Part shown: positions 24,417-62,130 of the stretch, piece by piece | Layout: every line of letters starts with the position of its first letter | How positions within the stretch are numbered: the first letter of the stretch is position 1 | Assembly: GCF_011927785.1 (NCBI RefSeq) | Contig: NZ_JAATJK010000001.1 | Coordinates: forward strand, 4,683,001 to 4,747,000 | Reading direction: 5' to 3' | DNA from: Micromonospora profundi | GTDB lineage: Bacteria > Actinomycetota > Actinomycetes > Mycobacteriales > Micromonosporaceae | DNA: 64,000 nt | Translations under genes and position numbers: made by a program | Notes under the pieces: generated by a model | Databases searched by the model: none | Told to the model about the DNA's origin: nothing | What the model saw: the letters and a program-made list of their open reading frames with translations, nothing else

Positions 24417-24668
24417 TACACTCAACGCCATCGATAGATGGTTTTCGGGCTTCCGCGCATGGGGCAGCCACCCGGACGGATAGTGGCTCTCCGGCGGGCG
24501 TTCGGCTTTGATCAAGCAGGTACGCTCGGCACTGCTGCAGAGCGCACTGCCCGGCGTCAACGGTTGTCATTGGGTGTCGTCACCGGACACGACCAGCCGC
24601 TTGGGCCGCGAGCCGGCAGCCGACCGACCGACCCCGCGCCCCGAGCCGCTCCAGAGGGAAGCCACCAG

Positions 24669-26345
24669 GTGAGCACCCACTCGATGCTGCTGTTCGTGCT
24701 CGCCGCCGTCGCGGTCATCGTCGTCGTACGGTGGCTGGCGGCGCGCACAGGTCTGCCGGCGGCGGCGCTCCTGCCGCTCATCGGCATCGCGTACGCACTA
24801 CTCCCCGGCCCCAACGTCGGCCTGGATCCCGACCTCGTACTCATGGTCGTACTGCCGCCGTTGCTCTACAGTGCCGCGCTGGACTCCTCGCTGCTGGACA
24901 TCCGCCGCAACCTGCGCATCGTGGTCAGCCTGTCGGTGATGCTGGTGCTCCTCACCGGGCTGCTCGTGGGGCTCGGGTTCCACCTGTTCGTCGCCGGGGC
25001 GACACTGGCCGCCGGGATCGCGGTCGGCGCCGCCATCGCACCCCCCGACCCCGTGGCAGCGCTCGCGGTGGGCCGGCGGGTCAACCTACCTCCGAAGATG
25101 ATCACAATCATCCAGGGCGAAGGGCTGCTCAACGACGCCACCGCCCTGACGATGCTCAGCGTCGCGGTGGCCGCCGCCGTCGGCGGGGAGTTCTCGTTCC
25201 CCGAGGCCGTCGGGAAGTTCGTGCTGGCAGCGGCCGGCGGGATGGCTGTCGGAGCGGTCGTCGCCAGGCTGGTCCGGCTGGCCCGACCGATCACCGCGGA
25301 CCCGTTGCTGTCCAACGCCCTCTCGCTCGCGACACCCTTCGTGGCCTACCTGCTGGGCGAGGCACTGCACGTCTCCGGGGTGCTCGCCGTGGTGGTCGCC
25401 GGGCTCATCGTCGGCCACCAGACGCCCCAGTTCGGCTCCGGCGCGGCCCGGTTGCAGACCAACGCGGTCTGGCGGCTTGTCGACTTCCTCCTCGAAGGCT
25501 TCGTCTTCCTGCTCATCGGCCAGCAACTCCCCGAGGTCATCAAGGGCCTGCGCGAGTACGACACGTCGACAATCGTCATCGCCGTCGCGGTGTCGGTGGG
25601 CGTGGTGCTGCTGCTGCGCCCCGCGTGGCTCGTGTTGACCCAGTCCCTGCCCCGGTCGCTGCACACCCGGCTGGGTGGCATATCCGAGCAGGACGACACC
25701 GACGAGCCCGGCAACGCCCGGCAGATGGCGCGCGCCGACCGCAACGCCGAACGGCTCAGCCTCCGCGAAGTGGTGGCACTGAGCTGGTCCGGCACGCGCG
25801 GCGTCATCAGCCTGGCCGCGATCTTCACCCTGCCGCTGACCACCGACAGCGGCGCAGCTTTCCCCGACCGGAACCTCCTGCTGTTCTGCACCCTCGTGGT
25901 GGTCCTCGTGACGCTCGTCGGGCAGGGCCTGACGTTCGCGCCGCTCGTGCGGATGCTCGGCCTGCGCGCCAACGAAACCGACCAGGCCCGGGTACGCAAC
26001 GAGGCCCGCTCGGCGGCGGTCGAAGCCGCTCTGGCCCGCCTCGACGAGGTCGTCGCCGAGGAACCGGACAGCGCCGAGGCCGTCAACGCCATCCGTACGA
26101 AACTGCTCGCCCGGCTGAAGCGCTACCGGGGACGGCTCGACCTGCTCCAGCAGAGCGGATCCGCCGAGATCCCCACCTCACCGGAGTACGAGACGGCGCT
26201 TCGCATCCGCCGGACGGCCATCGACGCGCAGCGGGAGGAACTCGTGCGCTGGCGTGACTCCGGCCGACTGCCCGACGAGGGACTCCGCGTCCTGGAACGG
26301 GAACTCGACCACGAAGAGCTGCTGCTGCCGAAGCGGGGTTCATGA
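24669..26345 (+). CDS. Na+/H+ antiporter, CPA1/NhaP family
   Basis: A 558-aa protein. GTG 24669 was chosen after an AGAGGGAAG run. Twelve or so membrane helices span residues 3 to about 430, starting MLLFVLAAVAVIVVVRWLAA. The ion-binding region AAIAPPDPVAAL and the QGEGLLNDATALTM motif carry the acidic residues used for cation exchange in CPA1 antiporters. The last 130 residues are a charged cytoplasmic helical tail (RNEARSAAVEAALARLDEVV). The role is pH and Na+ homeostasis. Transcribed alone. Confidence 0.93.
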   Translation: MSTHSMLLFVLAAVAVIVVVRWLAARTGLPAAALLPLIGIAYALLPGPNVGLDPDLVLMVVLPPLLYSAALDSSLLDIRRNLRIVVSLSVMLVLLTGLLVGLGFHLFVAGATLAAGIAVGAAIAPPDPVAALAVGRRVNLPPKMITIIQGEGLLNDATALTMLSVAVAAAVGGEFSFPEAVGKFVLAAAGGMAVGAVVARLVRLARPITADPLLSNALSLATPFVAYLLGEALHVSGVLAVVVAGLIVGHQTPQFGSGAARLQTNAVWRLVDFLLEGFVFLLIGQQLPEVIKGLREYDTSTIVIAVAVSVGVVLLLRPAWLVLTQSLPRSLHTRLGGISEQDDTDEPGNARQMARADRNAERLSLREVVALSWSGTRGVISLAAIFTLPLTTDSGAAFPDRNLLLFCTLVVVLVTLVGQGLTFAPLVRMLGLRANETDQARVRNEARSAAVEAALARLDEVVAEEPDSAEAVNAIRTKLLARLKRYRGRLDLLQQSGSAEIPTSPEYETALRIRRTAIDAQREELVRWRDSGRLPDEGLRVLERELDHEELLLPKRGS

Positions 26346-26555
26346 CGCTGAGCGTCTGACGGGCGCGGCGGTCCCTTGCCGGCGGTGAGCACGCCAGCGC
26401 GCCGACCCACGTTGCGCGCATCGGCCGCACCTCACCTCGGGAGCTGCACCCCGGAGTGACAGCAGCGGGGACGTCAGCGTCGTGCGGGGCCTGGACGACC
26501 ATCGCCTCGCCAGTGTGATGGAACCACTGGCGAGGCGATGATCAGCCGATGTGCG
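26346..26555. other. Intergenic region with no gene seen
   Basis: Lies between the convergent antiporter and carboxypeptidase genes; contains only the hairpin listed separately. Confidence 0.6.
26500..26540. terminator. 16-bp hairpin terminator after the M14 carboxypeptidase gene
   Basis: Arms CATCGCCTCGCCAGTG (26500-26515) and CACTGGCGAGGCGATG (26525-26540) are perfectly complementary around a 9-base loop. It sits 15 bases past the carboxypeptidase stop and can also stop antiporter transcription. Confidence 0.85.
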
Positions 26556-29069
26556 CTACTTCTTCTTCGTCTCGATCTTGATCGTCGCGGTGCGGTAGTT
26601 GTTGCGCTTGTCGTTCTTCGTCGGGTCGTAGCCCTTCTCGATGTTGCCAGCGCTGTCCACCGAGAACCAGTTGAAGGTCGTCGTCTCGGTCACGTGGAAC
26701 ACCTGCCCCGGCTCACGGAACTCGGTCGCCGCGTAGCGGGGCGACTCGAGCGTGGGCCGGCTGCCGTCCGTCGTGTAGTAGATGGTGGCCGGCTCGTTGG
26801 TCTCGAAGTGCACGTTGACAGGCCCCTGGTACTTCCCGTTGCCGGGAACGAGGTCGGACGTCGGCTTCTTCTTGTCCTTGCCCCAGTCCGCCGCGACCCG
26901 GAACATCTCCATGATGCCGTTGGCGTACTCCATGGTCTCGGCGTGGCCGCTGACCAGCTCGGGGTTGCCGTCCCACGCCGGCTGGAACGAACCGCCCTGC
27001 CAGTTGCCGGTGGCCGGGTTGTAGATGGAGCCACCGACCTCCCAGCCGAAGGCGTAGATCCCGTAGGTGTGGTACAGGTCCTCGCGGACGTTGCCCGCCG
27101 AGGAGTAGAGGACGTCGGACGAACCGCCGACGTTCTCCGGCGTCACGACAGTCTCCCGGTGCGCCTTGACCTGCCCCAGGATCCGGGAAGCCGACTGCCA
27201 GTAGAACGCCTCGTCACCGAGCGGCGGGCGCGGGGTGGTGATACGCCCGTCGGCGATGTAGGCGCCGGGCTGCCAGAACAGCTGACCACCGTTGGAGTGC
27301 ACCGACATCATGAACTTGATGTTCTTGTACTTCTCGACCAGCCAGATGATGTTCTTCGACTCGGGCTCGGACAGCTTCTCCGGGCCCTGGTAGGTGCCGC
27401 TGGTGCACACCGACGAGCCGCCGGAGTAGCCGTCCTGAGCCGACCCGACCCGGTAGTTCCGGTTCAGGTCGACACCCCAGGAGTTCCGGTTCGCCGGGTC
27501 GGCGGCCGAGTCCGCGCAGTGGTTCGTCATGTTCTTACGCTGCGAGGCGAAGTTGTAGAAGCTGTAGTTCGCCCCGTCGGGGTTGTTGGAGAGGATGAAG
27601 AAGACGTCGGTGTTGTCGACGATGTTCTTCGTCTCCTTGTCGGTCTTGTAGTTGTGCACCAGCCGCTCGGCGGACTCCAGGCTCGTCGTCGCCGGCACCC
27701 ACTCGCGGGCGTGGTCCTGCGCCTGGATCAGCACGCCGGGCTTCTTGCCGTCACGGTGCTTGCCGATCCGCAGAACGGGGATGGTGACCGGGCCGCGCGG
27801 GACCTCGCCCTCCGGCGCGCCGACGCGCTTCTGGTCGAGGAAGTCGGTCAGGGCGACCGGGCCCTCCGTCGGCGCGACGATGCCGGTGCCCGCGTTGGTG
27901 CGGTACGGGTGCGACCGGTCGATGAGGCCCTGGGACTGGGTCCGCAGTGCCTCCGCCACCTGCGTGGCAGTGCTCGACAGCGCACCGGAGGCGTCCTTCG
28001 CAAGCAGGACGCGGACCGCCTTGCCAGTGACCTCCACCGCGAGCGGGAGGTTGGCCCCCGACCGGTTCACGAACTCGACGGTGACGTCGTTGCCGCCCTC
28101 GTGGCCCCACGCCGCACTGCTGACGACGACAGCCGACTGACCCGTGCCACCGATCGTCGCCTGCGCCTTGCGCTGGTAGCCGTTCGTCTGGTTCGGGAGG
28201 TAGACGATCTCGGCGATGCCCGGGTACTGCTGGGCGATCTCCTTGGCGCGGGCGAAGAGCTGCTGCGGGTGCCGGTAGCCGTCCACGAAGTCGGACTTGT
28301 AGCCGGGCTTCTCCGTCAGCGGCGACGGGGCGTTCTCCAGCCAGTCGGAGACGACGCCGGTGGTGACACCGCCGGTGGAGCTGGTGACCCGGATCTCGCT
28401 CGGACGCGTGTCGAGCTTGAACAGGTTCCGGTGGAACATGTACTGCCCGGAGTCCACGAACCGGCTCATCGTCCGCGCGAACTCGAACGGCGTGCCCTTG
28501 CCCGAGTTGTTCTCCAGCTGCATCCCGACAATCGGGTTGGTCTGCTGCCCCTCGGTGGTGCGCGCCTCGACGTACAGGAAGCCCTGGCCCTTTGTGGTGA
28601 ACCAGTCGGCGCGGGCGATGCGTACCGTCGCCAGCGCCGGGTCGGTCGCCGGCGGGCCGCCGGGCGCCGGCGGCTTCGCCTTGGGGCCGGCGGGGCCCTT
28701 GAGGCCGCCGTCGGCCTTTTCGCTCCACTTGAAGCGCGTGTTGTCATCGAGGAGCTGCACGCCCATCGACTTCAGCTTGGTGAGCTCGTCGGCGGTGACC
28801 ACCACCTCGCCCTCGATGCCGTCCGGCACACGCTTGAGGCCGTGCTCAATATCGAATCCGGCGGCGGCGACCTTGTCCAACATGTCGGCGCCGGCCAGCT
28901 TGATGTCTACATGATGTGCCTGCTTGATGTTCTCGAGCAGGGAGTGCCCGGAACCGGCCGAGCCCTTCGGGCCAGTGGGGTCCGCACCAGCGGGCCCGGT
29001 CGACACGAGGACGCCCGCCACCAGGGCGGGAACGGCGAGAAGTGCGATGCGTCGTTGTATGCGCCGCAT
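26556..29069 (-). CDS. Secreted M14 zinc carboxypeptidase
   Basis: An 837-aa protein. ATG 29069 is preceded by GGAGGGG. A signal peptide covers about residues 1-29. A propeptide-like region of 100 or more residues follows. The M14 peptidase domain has zinc ligands His453 and Glu456 in the HxxE motif (DHAREWVP) and His591 in MSVHSNGGQLFW. Substrate-binding Arg/Asn lie in WGVDLNRNYRVG, and the catalytic Glu is in FGWEVGGSIYNP (about 679). A C-terminal domain of about 100 residues (VNVHFETNEPATIYYTTDGS) resembles the chitobiase C-terminal/FN3-like fold. The peptidase domain carries an insert of about 140 residues before HxxE, which is larger than usual. Removes C-terminal residues from peptides outside the cell. 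Confidence 0.92.
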   Translation of the reverse strand: MRRIQRRIALLAVPALVAGVLVSTGPAGADPTGPKGSAGSGHSLLENIKQAHHVDIKLAGADMLDKVAAAGFDIEHGLKRVPDGIEGEVVVTADELTKLKSMGVQLLDDNTRFKWSEKADGGLKGPAGPKAKPPAPGGPPATDPALATVRIARADWFTTKGQGFLYVEARTTEGQQTNPIVGMQLENNSGKGTPFEFARTMSRFVDSGQYMFHRNLFKLDTRPSEIRVTSSTGGVTTGVVSDWLENAPSPLTEKPGYKSDFVDGYRHPQQLFARAKEIAQQYPGIAEIVYLPNQTNGYQRKAQATIGGTGQSAVVVSSAAWGHEGGNDVTVEFVNRSGANLPLAVEVTGKAVRVLLAKDASGALSSTATQVAEALRTQSQGLIDRSHPYRTNAGTGIVAPTEGPVALTDFLDQKRVGAPEGEVPRGPVTIPVLRIGKHRDGKKPGVLIQAQDHAREWVPATTSLESAERLVHNYKTDKETKNIVDNTDVFFILSNNPDGANYSFYNFASQRKNMTNHCADSAADPANRNSWGVDLNRNYRVGSAQDGYSGGSSVCTSGTYQGPEKLSEPESKNIIWLVEKYKNIKFMMSVHSNGGQLFWQPGAYIADGRITTPRPPLGDEAFYWQSASRILGQVKAHRETVVTPENVGGSSDVLYSSAGNVREDLYHTYGIYAFGWEVGGSIYNPATGNWQGGSFQPAWDGNPELVSGHAETMEYANGIMEMFRVAADWGKDKKKPTSDLVPGNGKYQGPVNVHFETNEPATIYYTTDGSRPTLESPRYAATEFREPGQVFHVTETTTFNWFSVDSAGNIEKGYDPTKNDKRNNYRTATIKIETKKK

Positions 29070-29437
29070 TTGCCCCTCCTTCTACTTGCGACGATATGTG
29101 CTCTGCTGGCCGACCCCCGCACGGCCGTTCCTCACCGAGGGCGGCCGTACCGAACTCGCGTGCCGTGTGCCTGGGTACGACGAAGGTGGTGTTGCCGTTG
29201 CGGAAGGGGGTGGGGGTCATCAGCGCGCTGAGTTCGGCAGAGCGTACGTGCGATCCGCAGCCTCGCTAGCTGGCATGATCTGAATTTGAGCATTCCTTGA
29301 GGCACCGTGCGACGCCCTGGACGCACACCGCAACCGGCGCGCATAGAAACACATCAGCGCAGGTGAGGGCTGACGGAGGGTACGCGAAAGCCTCAAGGGC
29401 CGGCCGCTCGACCGTCCCTTGAGGCGTGGTTCGTCGG
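29070..29437. other. Boundary region between the NRPS operon and chromosomal genes
   Basis: Contains upstream sequence for the carboxypeptidase and the operon terminator. No gene with coding character was seen. Confidence 0.6.
29390..29425 (-). terminator. Terminator of the NRPS operon
   Basis: Arms GCCTCAAGGG (29390-29399) and CCCTTGAGGC (29416-29425) pair over 10 bp. In the direction of transcription the stem is followed by TTTC. It begins 12 bases past the thioesterase stop, the last gene of the operon. Confidence 0.8.
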
Positions 29438-30193
29438 TCAGCCCAGGCGGGCGGTCACCGCGGCGACCACCTGATCCTGTTCCGGCACGAGATAGAAATG
29501 GTCACCGGGGAACGTCGCCATCTCGAAGCCGCCGGTGGTCAACTCCCCCCAGGCGCGCACCGTCGCCGTGGTGCAGGTCGGGTCCTCGGTGCCCAGGTAG
29601 GCGACGATCGGGGCCTGGACCTTCGCAGGCTCGCGCGGCAGGTGGCGGTAGAGCATCCGCAGGTCCCCCCGGAGCGAGGGCATGATCAGTTCGCGGAGCT
29701 TCGGCGACCGCAACAGCACCGGGTCGACCTCGCCCAGGGCGCCGATCCGGCTGAGCAGGTATTCGTCGTCGGCGAGATCCGGATCGAGCTCGACCCGGCA
29801 GATGTGCGGCGCGCCGTGTCCCGAGACGAAGAGGACGCTCGGCGTGAACCCGTACCGGGACTCCAGGAGCAGCGTGACCTCGTACGCCACCGACGCGCCC
29901 ATGCTGTGGCCGAAGAACGCGACGGGCCGGTCCAGGTACGGCACGAGCACGTCACTGATCCGCTCGGCGAGCACGTCCATCTGGTCCACGCACGGCTCCA
30001 GCACCCGGTCCTGCCGACCCGGATAGCAGACGGCCAGCAGATCAGTGGCACCGTCGAGGAGCCCCGCCCAGGGTTGGAACACGTTGGCGTTCCCACCGGC
30101 GTGCGGAAAGCAGACCAACCGTAGGTCGGACCGCTCCGCACGGCGGAAGGACCGCAGCCACCGGCCACGCGCCTCGGCACCCGTCATCTCCAC
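29438..30193 (-). CDS. Type II thioesterase of the NRPS operon
   Basis: A 251-aa alpha/beta hydrolase starting at GTG 30193, which sits 6 bases after GGAGG; ATG 30187 is an alternative. It has the thioesterase landmarks FPHAGGNANVFQPW (oxyanion region), nucleophile Ser97 in GHSMGASVAYE, the acidic residue region YLGTEDPTCT and the catalytic His in FPGDHFYLVP. Type II enzymes remove wrong or stalled acyl groups from carrier-protein phosphopantetheine arms and restore NRPS activity. It is the last gene of the operon, 27 bp after the dioxygenase. Confidence 0.93.
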   Translation of the reverse strand: MEMTGAEARGRWLRSFRRAERSDLRLVCFPHAGGNANVFQPWAGLLDGATDLLAVCYPGRQDRVLEPCVDQMDVLAERISDVLVPYLDRPVAFFGHSMGASVAYEVTLLLESRYGFTPSVLFVSGHGAPHICRVELDPDLADDEYLLSRIGALGEVDPVLLRSPKLRELIMPSLRGDLRMLYRHLPREPAKVQAPIVAYLGTEDPTCTTATVRAWGELTTGGFEMATFPGDHFYLVPEQDQVVAAVTARLG

Positions 30194-30220
30194 GCCTCTC
30201 CTCCCGCCGCCGTCGCCCGG

Positions 30221-31156
30221 TCAGTCCGACATCGCCACCAGGATGCGGCGGCTCCCGGTGTAGGGCCGGCGGCCATGGGCCACCAGCACGTTGTCGATCA
30301 GCAGCAGGTCACCGACCCGCCAGTCCACGTTGATCGCCGCGTCCAACCCACGGTCGCGGATCTGGAAGACGTACTCGTCGGGGATCGGGCTGCCGTCGGC
30401 GAAGGTCACCGACTGCGGCAGTTCGTCAGGCGTCATCACCTGGGTCATCACCCGGGCGACCTCGTCGTCCAGAGCCGCCGGGTGCCACTGGTCGCTCTGG
30501 TTGAACCACACCTCCACGCCGGTCACCGGGTGCCTGGTGGTGGACGGGCGGACCTGGCTCACCCGCAGCCCGTCCGCTGTCCACTTCCACGTCGCCCCGG
30601 TGCCGCTCAGGAACTCCTCGACCTCCGCCTGGTCCTCGGTCTCGAAGGTCTGCTGCCAGCTCTTGCCCAGCCCCAGGCCGTCGTGGAGGTTCTGCTGGTA
30701 GCACACCCCGCCCGCGAAGGCCGCGCGAACCTCCGGGTCGAGGGACTCCAGCCAGAGGTTGGCGTCGACCACCGGGGTGGCACCGCCGGTCGGCGCGGCG
30801 ACCTGGCAGTAGAACAGCAGGCGGGCCGGCCAGTGCGCCGCGTACGACAGCTCGTTGTGCATGGAGATGGTGTACTGCGCCGGATACTCCGTCGAGGTGT
30901 AGACGTTGCGGCCGACCTTGGTGCGTGGCGAGTTGCCGTGCACGTAGGCGAGCCGGTTCGGCAGCACCATGTCCATCACCTGGTCCAGCGCGCCCGGCTC
31001 GACGCCGAAGCCCCGGAACACAAGCGCCTTCTCGGCGGTGAGCAGCGCCGTCAGGTCCAGCTCCCGAAGATGGCCGATCAGCCCGTCAACGGTGGCTGCG
31101 CATCCGGCGCTGCGGGGCGTGATCTCGTGCGGCTGCCACGTGCCGTTCTCGCTCAT
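30221..31156 (-). CDS. SyrP/TauD-type Fe(II)/2-oxoglutarate dioxygenase
   Basis: A 311-aa enzyme. ATG 31156 follows GGAGGAG; an in-frame ATG 31216 would add 20 residues. The iron site is His100-x-Glu102 in SMHNELSYAAHWPARLLFYC with distal His294 in VLVAHGRRPYTGSRR; the Arg residues after it bind 2-oxoglutarate. The HNE form and NELSY context match SyrP-like enzymes, which beta-hydroxylate amino acids loaded on NRPS carrier domains. Other TauD members act on free amino acids, so the timing is inferred. Its place in the NRPS operon makes hydroxylation of one peptide residue (Asn-, Asp- or Dap-like, for example) the likely job. Confidence 0.9.
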   Translation of the reverse strand: MSENGTWQPHEITPRSAGCAATVDGLIGHLRELDLTALLTAEKALVFRGFGVEPGALDQVMDMVLPNRLAYVHGNSPRTKVGRNVYTSTEYPAQYTISMHNELSYAAHWPARLLFYCQVAAPTGGATPVVDANLWLESLDPEVRAAFAGGVCYQQNLHDGLGLGKSWQQTFETEDQAEVEEFLSGTGATWKWTADGLRVSQVRPSTTRHPVTGVEVWFNQSDQWHPAALDDEVARVMTQVMTPDELPQSVTFADGSPIPDEYVFQIRDRGLDAAINVDWRVGDLLLIDNVLVAHGRRPYTGSRRILVAMSD

Positions 31157-31234
31157 CGGTCGGTCTCCTCCACGCCAGGGTCGGTCCACTGCCGGCAGCC
31201 TCACGTGGGCAGCCATATTTCCTCGATATCGGGC

Positions 31235-32614
31235 TCAGCCACGCGGGTCGCGGCCGGCCGCCGTCGCTGCCAGCTCGGCGTCCGCCCGCTCGGCTGCCGC
31301 TCGCTCCGCGTCGGCCCGCTCGGCTGCCACCTGCTCCGCCGCCGCACGCTCGGCGTCCGCCTCGGCCCGTTCCGCCTGCGCGGCGGTACGGGTGCCGAAG
31401 GCCAGCACCGCGAATGCCGCGATCACCACCATCGTCGCGCCCACGACTGCCAACGCCACCTCGATGCGTACGGCGTCCAGCAGGAAGCCCGCGAGCAGTG
31501 CGCCTATCGAGTTGGCACCGGAGGAGAGCAGCGTGAAGATCGAGCCGGCGCGGCCCCGCAGCTCGTCGGGTGTCGTCCTGAGCAGGTACAGCACGCCTGC
31601 CACGTTGCCGATCCCGGCGCCGTAGTTGATCAGCGCCAGGAGCACGCTTACCGCCACCAGGCCGGGCGCCACCACCAGCAGCGGCATCAGCACCGCCCAC
31701 GCCAGGTGGATGCCGATCATCATTCGGCGGATGCCCCACCGGCGCAGGAAGGCGTTGCTCGTCATCGCGCCAGCCATGCCGAAGACGCTGTTGACCGCCA
31801 GCAGGACCCCGACCGTCGCGGGCGTGCCGTCCCGGTCCTTGACCAGCACCACAAGCCCGAGGCTGAGGATCTGGAAGAGGATGTTGCTGGCCGCGAAGAG
31901 ACACAGCGCCCGACGCAGGTAGAGCTTGCCCCAGATGAAGGCGACACCTTCCCTGATCTGGGCGATCAGGCCGCTCCCCTCGCCATCCGACGACCGGGGT
32001 GCCCGCAGGTCCCGCCGGACGAACAGCAGTGTCACGAGCGACATCAGGTGCACGACGGTGGCGAACAGGAACGGCGCGAACCGGGCCACGGAGTAGAGCA
32101 CGGTGCCGGTCGGCTGGCCGAGGATGCTCGCGGCGTTCGCCCGTGACTCGTTCGCCGCCAACGCCCCGCCCAGTTGGTCGCGGGGCACCACGGCGCACAC
32201 CGCGGCCCGTTCCGCGAGCGTGTAGCAGATGCCGAGGGTGGCCTCCAGGAACGCGACCACCATCAGGTGCGGCAGCCACACCGCGTCGAGCAGCACCACC
32301 GCTCCCACGCTGCCGACCCCGAGAATCCGGCCGGCGGTGCAGACCAGCATCGTCGTACGCCGGTTCCACCTGTCGACAAGCGCGCCGGCCGGCAGTTGGG
32401 CGACAAGGTTCGGCAGCAACGCGGCGAAGGTGACGAGGCTGGCCGCAGTGGCCGACCCCGTCGACCAGTAGACCAGCAGGGTGTAGCCGATGGAGGTGGC
32501 CCGGGCACCGAGCGCGGAGAGCCCCGAGCCGGTCCAGAGCAGCAGGAAGTCCCGGTTGCGGGTGAGCTTCGCCGCGCGACGGGCGGGTGCGCCCGGCGGC
32601 TCGGTGACAGTCAC
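31235..32614 (-). CDS. MFS transporter, likely peptide exporter
   Basis: A 459-aa protein. GTG 32614 overlaps the carbamoyltransferase stop (GTGA); translation coupled. About 11-12 helices are visible, beginning NRDFLLLWTGSGLSALGARA, with the MFS loop motif around LVDRWNRRTTMLVC and PDELRGRAGSIF. The layout matches the enterobactin-exporter (EntS)/DHA3 group of drug and siderophore exporters. The last 45 residues are a hydrophilic tail of A, E, R and D with imperfect repeats of AERADAERAAAERADAE, predicted to be one long charged helix, which is unusual for the family. Its place in the operon suggests it exports the peptide and gives self-protection. Confidence 0.9.
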   Translation of the reverse strand: MTVTEPPGAPARRAAKLTRNRDFLLLWTGSGLSALGARATSIGYTLLVYWSTGSATAASLVTFAALLPNLVAQLPAGALVDRWNRRTTMLVCTAGRILGVGSVGAVVLLDAVWLPHLMVVAFLEATLGICYTLAERAAVCAVVPRDQLGGALAANESRANAASILGQPTGTVLYSVARFAPFLFATVVHLMSLVTLLFVRRDLRAPRSSDGEGSGLIAQIREGVAFIWGKLYLRRALCLFAASNILFQILSLGLVVLVKDRDGTPATVGVLLAVNSVFGMAGAMTSNAFLRRWGIRRMMIGIHLAWAVLMPLLVVAPGLVAVSVLLALINYGAGIGNVAGVLYLLRTTPDELRGRAGSIFTLLSSGANSIGALLAGFLLDAVRIEVALAVVGATMVVIAAFAVLAFGTRTAAQAERAEADAERAAAEQVAAERADAERAAAERADAELAATAAGRDPRG

Positions 32615-33596
32615 AGCGTCGTCCCGCCCGAGGGCGAGCGGCACCACTCGAGCACCGCCATGGCGCTGTAGAGCTTGTTCTCCGCCTGGCCGAACGCGAT
32701 GCTCGCCGGCCCGTCGAGGACCTCGGAGGTCACCTCCTCGCCGCGATGTGCTGGCAGGTCGTGCAGGAAGACGGCGTTCGGGCTGCGCCGCCAGAGCTCC
32801 TGCTCGACACGGAACGGGGCGAAGACCTGACGCCAGTTCGGGTCCGGCTTCACAGTGCCGGTGGTCTGCCAGCGGGTGGTGTAGATCGCGTCGAGATCAC
32901 CCGGCAGGTCGGCCATGTGGCACCGCTCGACGATGCTGGCCCCACTGATCGCGGCCTGCCGGGTGGCGTCGGCAAGGACCTTGGCGGGCAGGCCGTAGCC
33001 GGGCGGGGTGCGCAGTTCCAGTTCCACGCCCGGAAACCGGGTGAGGGCCAGGGCGAGCGCGGTGGCCGTGTTGTTGGCCTCCCCCAGGTAGAGCAGGCGC
33101 AGTCCTTCGATCCGGCCGAACTGCCGCAGCAGCGTGGTCAGGTCCGTCAGCGCCTGGGTGGGGTGCTCCTCGGCGCTCATCGCGTTGACCACCGACATGC
33201 GGCTCTGGGCAGCCCAGGCCCGCAACTCGGCCGGGTCGCCGGCCGTACGGGCGACAAGCACGTCGAGCATGCCGGACAGCACCCGGCCGGTGTCCTCGCT
33301 GGTCTCCCCCGTGTTGGTCTGGAGGTCCTGCGGGCCGTACTGGATCACGCCGGCGCCGAGCCGCAGCGCGGCGCTGGTGAAGGCGGTCCGGGTACGCGTC
33401 GAGGTCTTGAGGAAGTAGACCCCGGCCACCTGCCCGGCGAGCGGGCTGCCGCATTCCCCGGAGGCGAACGCGGCGCCCCGGGCGACGATCGAGTACAGGT
33501 CCTGTTCGGTCAGGTCGCGGATCGACACCAGGTGCCGTACCTGACGGGTGGTGGGGTCGATGGCCGTCGCGGAGATCGTCGGCACGGTCGTCGTCA

Positions 33597-33597
<1 letters not shown>
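32611..33597 (-). CDS. Ornithine-carbamoyltransferase-like enzyme with altered acceptor site
   Basis: A 328-aa protein. ATG 33597 overlaps the NRPS B stop by one base (TGATG) and is 6 bases after GGAGGA; GTG 33600 is possible. The carbamoyl-phosphate site is intact: Ser66-Thr-Arg-Thr-Arg70 (KTSTRTRTAF) and HPTQ at 145-148. The amino-acid side differs from ornithine carbamoyltransferase: HCLPxxRG is HDLPAHRG (279-286), replacing the Cys that contacts the ornithine amine, and the SMG loop reads TTRWQTTGTVKPDPNW. The acceptor is therefore probably not ornithine. With Dap genes in the same operon, a 2,3-diaminopropionate unit (free or bound) carbamoylated to ureidoalanine is the best guess, as in tuberactinomycin pathways. 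Confidence 0.85.
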
Positions 33598-61858
<28,261 letters not shown>

Positions 61859-61906
61859 GGTGCTCCTCCGGGGGACCGGGCGCGGACGTGGGATCGGATC
61901 GGTTGG

Positions 61907-62113
61907 TCAGGCCGCGGCCTGGGACTCCATGCGCTGACGCAGGCTCAGCGGCCGCATGTCGGTCCAGATCTCGTCGATCCGGGCCAGGCATTCGTCGCGG
62001 GTGCCCTCGGTGCCCTCGGCACGCCACCCGGCGGGCAGGTCCCGGTCGGTCCACCAGACCGAGTACTGCTCCTCGTCGTTGAGCACCACGCGGTAGCTGC
62101 GGTTGTCGGTCAT
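61907..62113 (-). CDS. MbtH-like NRPS chaperone
   Basis: A 68-aa protein. ATG 62113 has AAGGAG five bases upstream, which favours it over GTG 62119. The family pattern is clear: LNDEEQYSVWWTDRDLPAGW, CLARIDEIWTDMRPLSLR. The usual SxWP is SVWW here. MbtH-like proteins bind A domains and help their folding and activity. It lies directly upstream of NRPS A (48-bp gap) and 17 bp after the sbnB-like gene. Confidence 0.95.
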   Translation of the reverse strand: MTDNRSYRVVLNDEEQYSVWWTDRDLPAGWRAEGTEGTRDECLARIDEIWTDMRPLSLRQRMESQAAA

Positions 62114-62130
62114 TGCCACTCCTTCGGGGA

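Larger units (their letters stand above)
24318..24668. other. Divergent control region between GH62 and the antiporter
   Basis: Holds two palindromic operator candidates for GH62, listed separately. No gene seen in the rest. Confidence 0.6.
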
